Positions 59,347 to 64,000 of a stretch of 64,000 nt of DNA are shown here, in pieces. Each line of letters starts with the position of its first letter. The stretch's first letter is position 1. Source of the stretch: JANYCO01 sp035535995 (GTDB lineage Bacteria > Bacteroidota > Bacteroidia > Cytophagales > Cytophagaceae); contig DATLOZ010000022.1 of NCBI GenBank assembly GCA_035535995.1, positions 1 to 64,000 on the forward strand, given 5' to 3'. The notes beneath the pieces were generated by a model. It had not been told where the DNA came from. It ran no database searches and saw only the letters and a list, made by a program, of their open reading frames with translations. The position numbers and the translations under genes were made by a program.

Positions 59347-59382
59347 CCATCCTTACGAGGAAAGTGTTCCTCGTAAGGATGG
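59347..59382 (-). terminator. Perfect intra-operon hairpin between nrtA and nrtB
   Basis: A perfect 16-base-pair stem (CCATCCTTACGAGGAA) closes on a 4-base loop in the 69-base gap after nrtA. A run of T does not follow directly, so it probably protects the nrtA message or lowers read-through, giving more binding protein than permease. Confidence 0.7.
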
Positions 59383-59388
59383 TAATAT

Positions 59389-60606
59389 TTACTTTTTCAC
59401 ATTCTTCAGATATTCGGCAGGATTACCTGGGTCAAACATTGTTTTATCGAGTGTCAAAGAGAATGGTTTCATGTCATCGTTCGGGATAGGAATATTCATT
59501 TCTTTGGCTACTTCTTCATACAAATCCTGCATGATCAATTTATCAGCTACAGCTTTGTAATCAGGTGCATCTTTTACTAGATCGAAACGAACATATTGTG
59601 CCATAAACCATATTCCATAGGCCTTCCGTGGGTAGTTGACTGTTCCATTCTTATAGAAGTTCATATAGTCTTTATACACTTCTGTACCGATACCACAACC
59701 AAGATCGTAGATACCTTTCAGGCGATTGTCAATCACGGCTGCCGGAGCATTTACATATTTTGTCTGCCCGATGATCTGCGCCGATTGCGCACGGTTAGCC
59801 GGTTTGTCAAGTAGTTTGCACGCTTCGAGTACGGCCTTCATTATTTTTTTCAGATCGTCTCTTCTTGTTTCCGCAAATGTTTTGTTTACTACCAATGCTT
59901 TTTCCGGGTGATCTTTCCAAATGTCCTGTGTAGCAATTTGTGTGAATCCAACATCCTGTGCTACTGCTACACCGTTCCATGGCTCACCTACACAATAAGC
60001 ATCCATATTGGCTACTTTCATATTCGCTACCATTTGTGGCGGAGGAATGGTGATCTGCTTCACAGAATTCTGAGGCACGTTACAAAGTGCCAACCAGTTT
60101 CTCATCCATATATCATGTGTACCGCCAGGAAAAGTAGCCGCTACGGTTACCGTTTTTCCGCTTTTGATCTTCACATCCAGTGCTGCTGCTACTTTGGCTG
60201 TTTGTTTGTATCCTACTTTTCCGCAAAACTCTTTCGAAAGTGTGATTGCTTGCCCGTTGGTATTAAGGATCATTGCAATCTTCATTTCAGAGCCCACTTT
60301 TCCTCCTACTCCAGTATATACAGAGAAAGGCATTCCAAACAAGCAATGCGCACCGTCAAGCTCCCCTGTCAGGATCTTATCGCGCACGTTTGCCCAGGAA
60401 GCTTCTTTGGACACTTCTACTTCCACACCATATTTTTTGAATAGTCCATACTCTTTCGCCATCACGATTGGAGAGCAATCGGTAAGCGGAATAAATCCTA
60501 AGCGAATGATATCTTTTTTTTCGCTGGTAGCGGAAGGCAGAAGCATCACGGCTCCAGCGATCAACATACCTGCGGATAGTTTTTTGAATATATTTTTAAG
60601 TTTCAT
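59389..60606 (-). CDS. nrtA: Nitrate-binding protein of the ABC transporter
   Basis: The 405-residue protein has an N-terminal export signal without a clear lipobox. The NrtA/CmpA fold is evident from IRLGFIPLTDCSPIVMAKE, WANVRDKILTGELDGAHCLFGMPF, FPGGTHDIWMRNWL and CVGEPWNGVAV, which hold the nitrate-contacting residues of the family. A bicarbonate-binding CmpA is ruled unlikely by the neighbouring nitrate reductase operon. It follows the porin gene by 33 bases. Confidence 0.92.
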   Translation of the reverse strand: MKLKNIFKKLSAGMLIAGAVMLLPSATSEKKDIIRLGFIPLTDCSPIVMAKEYGLFKKYGVEVEVSKEASWANVRDKILTGELDGAHCLFGMPFSVYTGVGGKVGSEMKIAMILNTNGQAITLSKEFCGKVGYKQTAKVAAALDVKIKSGKTVTVAATFPGGTHDIWMRNWLALCNVPQNSVKQITIPPPQMVANMKVANMDAYCVGEPWNGVAVAQDVGFTQIATQDIWKDHPEKALVVNKTFAETRRDDLKKIMKAVLEACKLLDKPANRAQSAQIIGQTKYVNAPAAVIDNRLKGIYDLGCGIGTEVYKDYMNFYKNGTVNYPRKAYGIWFMAQYVRFDLVKDAPDYKAVADKLIMQDLYEEVAKEMNIPIPNDDMKPFSLTLDKTMFDPGNPAEYLKNVKK

Positions 60607-60639
60607 GTGATCTTTCTTTTAAAATAATCGTGACTAAAA

Positions 60640-62220
60640 TTATTTAACACCTTCCATCTTGTTGCTAAGTTCGTCAAGCTTCTTGCTTAGCTCATCAATC
60701 TTACGACTGCTGTCACGTTTGAATACGTTCAGATCGGCCATCAGGTCCGGGCGTACATTGATCATGAGGTAAGCCCAGTGGCCTACGTTTCGTTGTTCCA
60801 GGTCATTGCGGTTTGCTCTTGCAGCAGAGCCTGTAGCGCCACTGTGCTTAAGTGCATCAAGAGTGTTGGTGCCAAACATTGCGGAATAACCTGCTTCAAA
60901 CCCGATCGCAGGAGTAAGATTCCAGTTGACCAAGAAGTCTAATTCGGTTCCAAGATTTTTATTCAGCTCATCCGTTTTATTAGCAGCGGTAGCACGGTTA
61001 GCTACTTTGTTTTGCGCCCAGAATTCGTGTACATCCAAACTCAGGTTTACTTTTTCAACCAGTTTGTATCTAAACTTCAAAAATGCATTGACCAATCCAG
61101 GAGAGAGAATTGAGCTCGAGCTGTTGCCAAGGCCGGTAGCAGCCGGAGCGTAATTGCCATAACCATCGGCAGTGTAGAAGTAATCCATGAAACCCCAGAA
61201 TTTGTGCGGTGTTCCATAGAGTGGATCAAATGCCTGGTTGTTTGATTTTCCGTCTACATTGTATTGAGATTTCACAGTGTTATTTCCCGACATCAAATCA
61301 AATCCCGGACCTACGCTGAATTTTCTCGATACTAAAGCCATAAAACCCGCTCCATAGGTGTAAGCGCTGAGTGAGTTGCCTTTGTTATCTTTTCCTGTTT
61401 GGTAATATCCGTAAGCATTGAAATCAATTTTACGGAGCGCTTTTCCCGTCAGGTTTCCACCGAATGTATGGCGCGAGTAGACAGCATTTGAGAACGCAAG
61501 GTTGGTGCCGTTTGGTCCTTTGGCGAAGTCATCGTTGAACGACAAAAGCGAAGCATTTCCCCATCCAAGGTTTCTCCGGATGTAGAGGAAATAAAATGCT
61601 TTATAGTTTGGCGTTAACCCGTTGGAACCTGTGACTGCTCCTGTAAAATTGGGGTTTGTAGTAGTACCGTCGTAGAAGGCCGATGATTTGGCTTCTCTGT
61701 TTTGGTTATATGCCGCACCGATGTCTACAAACCAGTAGCGTTTATTCCATTTCAAAATTGCTGCATCGTGTCTTCTTCCCTGCTGCAGCCAGTCTAGGTT
61801 TCCGAGCAATCGCTGATCATCGTATACTATTTCCTGGCGACCTACTTTGAGGGAAAAGTTGTCGGCTATTTTTTGCCAATTGGAATCGCTGAAGATGATC
61901 TCTCCCCAGGCTTCATGTATGAAGAAATTTTTTCCGTCGGCATTGGAGATCGTGGATCCGTCTTGTCCCCAATCACGCACGTCCTGAAGCGCGGTATAAA
62001 ATTTCAACCGGTCCATAGTATAGCCTATTCCGAGGCGCATACGTTGACTTGTGAAGAAAGCGGGAGCATCTCCGCGGAGTGGAAGTGTACCCTGACCGGC
62101 CCTGAATTCGGAACGAGTTCTGTATTGGGCGGTCATGCTAAGCTGAGCATGGGCGAAGGGATAGGTAATCAGGAGCAATAAGAAGACTCCCAATGGTTTG
62201 ATTAAGTACCATTTTTTCAT
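60640..62220 (-). CDS. Outer-membrane porin (alginate-export-like family) of the nitrate operon
   Basis: The 526-residue protein has a signal peptide (cleavage near AHAQ at 23-26). A large barrel of the alginate_exp/OprD-like type follows, with QYRTRSEFRAGQG at the start and repeated aromatic strands (LKFYTALQDVRDWGQ, LSLKVGRQEIVYDDQRLLG). A Lys/Asp/Leu heptad tail (KIDELSKKLDELSNKMEG) probably forms a periplasmic coiled coil. It is the first gene of the nrt operon, so it likely lets nitrate through the outer membrane. Confidence 0.8.
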   Translation of the reverse strand: MKKWYLIKPLGVFLLLLITYPFAHAQLSMTAQYRTRSEFRAGQGTLPLRGDAPAFFTSQRMRLGIGYTMDRLKFYTALQDVRDWGQDGSTISNADGKNFFIHEAWGEIIFSDSNWQKIADNFSLKVGRQEIVYDDQRLLGNLDWLQQGRRHDAAILKWNKRYWFVDIGAAYNQNREAKSSAFYDGTTTNPNFTGAVTGSNGLTPNYKAFYFLYIRRNLGWGNASLLSFNDDFAKGPNGTNLAFSNAVYSRHTFGGNLTGKALRKIDFNAYGYYQTGKDNKGNSLSAYTYGAGFMALVSRKFSVGPGFDLMSGNNTVKSQYNVDGKSNNQAFDPLYGTPHKFWGFMDYFYTADGYGNYAPAATGLGNSSSSILSPGLVNAFLKFRYKLVEKVNLSLDVHEFWAQNKVANRATAANKTDELNKNLGTELDFLVNWNLTPAIGFEAGYSAMFGTNTLDALKHSGATGSAARANRNDLEQRNVGHWAYLMINVRPDLMADLNVFKRDSSRKIDELSKKLDELSNKMEGVK

Positions 62221-62261
62221 TTTCTTTACGTTGGTTTATGTAACAGTAAACTTTTGATTTC

Positions 62262-62300
62262 TCCCCGTCAAGCCTCGATCGTTTGGCGGGGAATTTTTTT
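62262..62300 (+). terminator. GC-rich hairpin in the leader of the nrt operon
   Basis: CCCCGTCAA pairs with TTGGCGGGG (one wobble), with seven T on the rightward side. It lies 42 bases before the porin start, inside the probable leader. In the leftward transcript it has no T-tract, so it is not a standard attenuator for that operon. It would stop an opposing transcript. Confidence 0.5.
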
Positions 62301-62363
62301 GTGATTTATAGAAGAACCTCTGAGGATTTTAGTGTTGTATTTTCTTCTTGTTATAAATGTATA

Positions 62364-62385
62364 TTTTAAGTATTAGTACTCAAAA
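62364..62385 (-). promoter_or_regulatory. Candidate nitrate-regulon operator before the nrt operon
   Basis: The core AAGTA-TTAG-TACTC is flanked by TTTT and AAAA, with the same length and spacing as the site at 48060. It lies 144 bases before the porin gene. The 62386-62753 stretch beyond it is AT-rich with no convincing gene. Confidence 0.6.
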
Positions 62386-62753
62386 TATTTTTAGTAATTT
62401 TTATCAAAATACTTTATTTTTTAACACCAATTATCAAAAAAATACTGATTTTGTAAAAAACACGTTCAATTTTGATGTCAAAAATGGCAAAAAATCAAAA
62501 AATGATTTAAAACGAGCAAAAAATCAATTAAGCCATTTAGTAAAACATAGGCATAAATAACTAAATTATTAATTTACTATAATTTATAACCTAAAAAAGC
62601 TAAAAAGTGCGTTTTAATGCTATTTGGGGCATTTTCAACTTAAGCCTTGCTTTATTTAAAAATACAAACGGCCCACCGCAAGGCAGGCCGTAGAATAATA
62701 ATAAACCGGCTGACGATTTGCAGGCCATCAGCCGGTCTATATATTAATGAGTA

Positions 62754-63050
62754 TTACAAACCTTGTGGGTGTTTGTAACTGCTATGATTTGTTTTTTCAA
62801 TATTGGAGAAATGGTCTTTGAATTTCACAGTACCCTGCTCCATATTTTGTTGTTTATAGTTTCTGTTGAAACTTTCTTTTTCAGGCTTACCGAAGTTGTC
62901 CTTAAATTTATGTCCCTCGGAAGTCGGAATATTGTGTTTGTAGTTCGCGTTAGGCGACATGTTTGATTTTCCTCCGTCTGCCATTACGTTTCCTGCGGTG
63001 ATTGCCAGGATGCCAGCTGCGGCCACCAGGCTGATGATTGATTTTTTCAT
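62754..63050 (-). CDS. Small secreted protein, paralogue 1
   Basis: The 98-residue protein has a signal peptide (MKKSIISLVAAAGILAITAGNVMA). The mature part is very polar, with four short blocks: PNANYKHNIPTSEGHKFKDNF, NRNYKQQN, VKFKDHF and SSYKHPQGL. All four recur in the neighbouring protein at 63188-63502. No cysteines or membrane helices. I do not recognise the family; the repeated Asn-Tyr-Lys and Phe-Lys-Asp-x-Phe blocks suggest peptide-like docking or self-assembly. Confidence 0.7.
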   Translation of the reverse strand: MKKSIISLVAAAGILAITAGNVMADGGKSNMSPNANYKHNIPTSEGHKFKDNFGKPEKESFNRNYKQQNMEQGTVKFKDHFSNIEKTNHSSYKHPQGL

Positions 63051-63187
63051 ATGTTTTTTCCTTTTGTTTATTTATTATTCTGATGTAAAGGTATCCTGAA
63101 TAATAAGGGGAAGACATACGATAAAAACTGGATTTTTTATACTGAAAAAAGCAGAGAAACATCTACGCAATTTTACGTAGAAAACTG

Positions 63188-63502
63188 CTAGAGCCCTTCT
63201 GGATCCTTATAACTGCGATGATCCTGTTTACCTGGTTCTACGAAATGGTCTCTGAAACGAATGTTACTTTTTTTATGATTTTGCTGCTTATAATTCCGGT
63301 TCACTGTATCCGGCGGAGCGGCGGTAAAATTCTCTTTAAAAGTATGTCCTTGAGAACTTGGAATCGTGTGCTTATAGTTTGCATTGGGTGTAGTAGTGTT
63401 GTTGGTTTTCTTTTTCTTTCCATCCTGCGCCAATACGCAACTTGTTGCCGCCAGCGTCCATATTACTGCTAAAACAATCCCTTTGAACCACATTTTCTTC
63501 AT
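63188..63502 (-). CDS. Small secreted protein, paralogue 2
   Basis: The 104-residue protein has a signal peptide (cleavage near VLAQ at 22-25) and a Lys-rich linker. The same four blocks as its neighbour follow: PNANYKHTIPSSQGHTFKENF, NRNYKQQN, IRFRDHF and RSYKDPEGL. About 60% of the mature residues match. The two genes are tandem duplicates, 137 bases apart. A GAGTA-N4-TACTC palindrome lies about 100 bases before this gene, as before the nitrate operons. Confidence 0.7.
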   Translation of the reverse strand: MKKMWFKGIVLAVIWTLAATSCVLAQDGKKKKTNNTTTPNANYKHTIPSSQGHTFKENFTAAPPDTVNRNYKQQNHKKSNIRFRDHFVEPGKQDHRSYKDPEGL

Positions 63503-63598
63503 ACTTGAAATCCTTTATGAAGAGCAAGTTGCGTCAAATCTAAGCGGAATTACATACGTGAAAGATTGTATTTGATCTACGCTATATTGCTTGTGCGT

Positions 63599-63620
63599 AT
63601 TTGAGTATTATTACTCAGTT
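63599..63620 (-). promoter_or_regulatory. Candidate nitrate-regulon operator before the small secreted genes
   Basis: The core GAGTA-TTAT-TACTC is a perfect inverted repeat, flanked by ATTT and AGTT. It is the same spacing as sites at 48060 and 62364 and lies 97 bases upstream of the gene ending at 63188. Confidence 0.55.
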
Positions 63621-63625
63621 TATCT

Positions 63626-63720
63626 GAACCTTAATTTACAGGATTAGAAGATTACATTGACAGGATTGTTATGACCAAGATTATTCGGCCATTTGATGAT
63701 AAGCTATCGTTCAGGATTCG
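63626..63720. repeat. Partial copy of the TTGATTCTC repeat family
   Basis: GAACCTTAATTTACAGGATTAGAAG and GACAGGATTGTTATGA resemble one arm of the elements at 27755 and 33043, but the second arm is not clear. The gap from 63503 to 63877 holds no gene. Confidence 0.4.
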
Positions 63721-63877
63721 CCGGCTGGCGGATTGGGATTAGAAATTCAGAACAAAATCGGTGAGCGTAAAAAAGGAAACCTTAATACAAGTTAAATGCC
63801 GTGCTAGTTTTGCAAAAAGATTCCTCCTGAATAACAATCTTCATTTTTAATCATCATCAAATTACCAAATCCTCCGA

Positions 63878-64000
63878 TCAAGATTTTTTATTCTTCAATG
63901 TCTTAGCCGCAAAGAAAAGACTTCCTCCTATCAGGATCACTCCTGCGATGAATGGGATTCCAGGAAAATAAAAAGGCGCGTGTGCTCCGGTAAAGTAGGC
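63878..64000 (-). CDS. C-terminal end of an MFS transporter (partial)
   Basis: The last 40 residues of a gene entering from the right edge read AYFTGAHAPFYFPGIPFIAG followed by a final membrane helix and the tail KTLKNKKS. The FTG-x-HAP-x-YFPG-x-PF segment is typical of the last loop of the TCR/TetA-like drug-efflux group of MFS proteins. The bulk of the protein lies outside the window, so the substrate cannot be judged. Confidence 0.6.
   Translation of the reverse strand, partial: AYFTGAHAPFYFPGIPFIAGVILIGGSLFFAAKTLKNKKS

Noticed and set aside
62357..62560. Small + strand frame of 67 residues near the nrt operator
   Set aside because: Asn/Lys/Phe-rich composition of random AT-rich DNA; it starts within the palindrome region and has no ribosome-binding context.

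Overview
The window looks like chromosomal DNA of a polysaccharide-degrading member of the Bacteroidota, of Cytophaga/Chitinophaga type. Supporting signs are secreted proteins ending in type IX secretion (T9SS) sorting domains, the pyk / IPExxxVDY / acpP-fabF-rnc cluster, a DUF5686 protein, TAnnTTTG promoter elements and a base composition near 40% GC. I cannot name the species. I saw no rRNA, tRNA, CRISPR array or insertion sequence.

1-17.2 kb, accessory island. A leftward block encodes a tail-fibre-like beta-helix protein directly abutting a family-25 glycosyltransferase, a small protein, and a 1367-residue polymorphic toxin with a C-terminal AHH/HNH nuclease and an adjacent immunity gene. 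Downstream lie an ankyrin protein, a small protein and decayed copies of the toxin tail and immunity head, separated by structured GC-rich repeats. Upstream is a seven-gene operon resembling a lysis module: amidase, membrane coiled-coil proteins, holin-like protein and unknowns. It diverges from a phage-repressor-like XRE regulator. No sheath, tube or baseplate genes are visible, so this could be the accessory half of an injection-system or tailocin-like locus, but that is an inference.

18-31 kb. A secreted tandem CBM9 protein is followed by a higBA toxin-antitoxin pair whose toxin has an early stop codon. Then come mnmE, a thioredoxin-like protein and a Mn/Zn ABC transporter operon led by its own DtxR/MntR-type repressor, and a GH81 beta-1,3-glucanase.

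31-47.9 kb. This part holds a threefold-repeat binding-type secreted protein, an outer-membrane protein, an M48 protease, an RsmB-type rRNA methyltransferase, mtgA with an overlapping CE2-like esterase, a TPR lipoprotein, a DUF5686 protein, pyk, acpP, fabF and rnc.

48-62.4 kb, nitrate assimilation. The rightward operon is narK, a nitrate reductase fused to its NADH-dependent reductase, a degenerate nitrite-reductase-like protein carrying a rubredoxin, and moaA-moaD-moaE. The converging leftward operon is an outer-membrane porin-like protein followed by nrtA-nrtB-nrtC. The same palindrome (GAGTA-N4-TACTC) precedes both operons and also a pair of small secreted paralogues at 62.7-63.5 kb, which suggests one regulon. 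The window ends inside an MFS transporter gene.

Intergenic space carries at least five families of hairpin-forming dispersed repeats.
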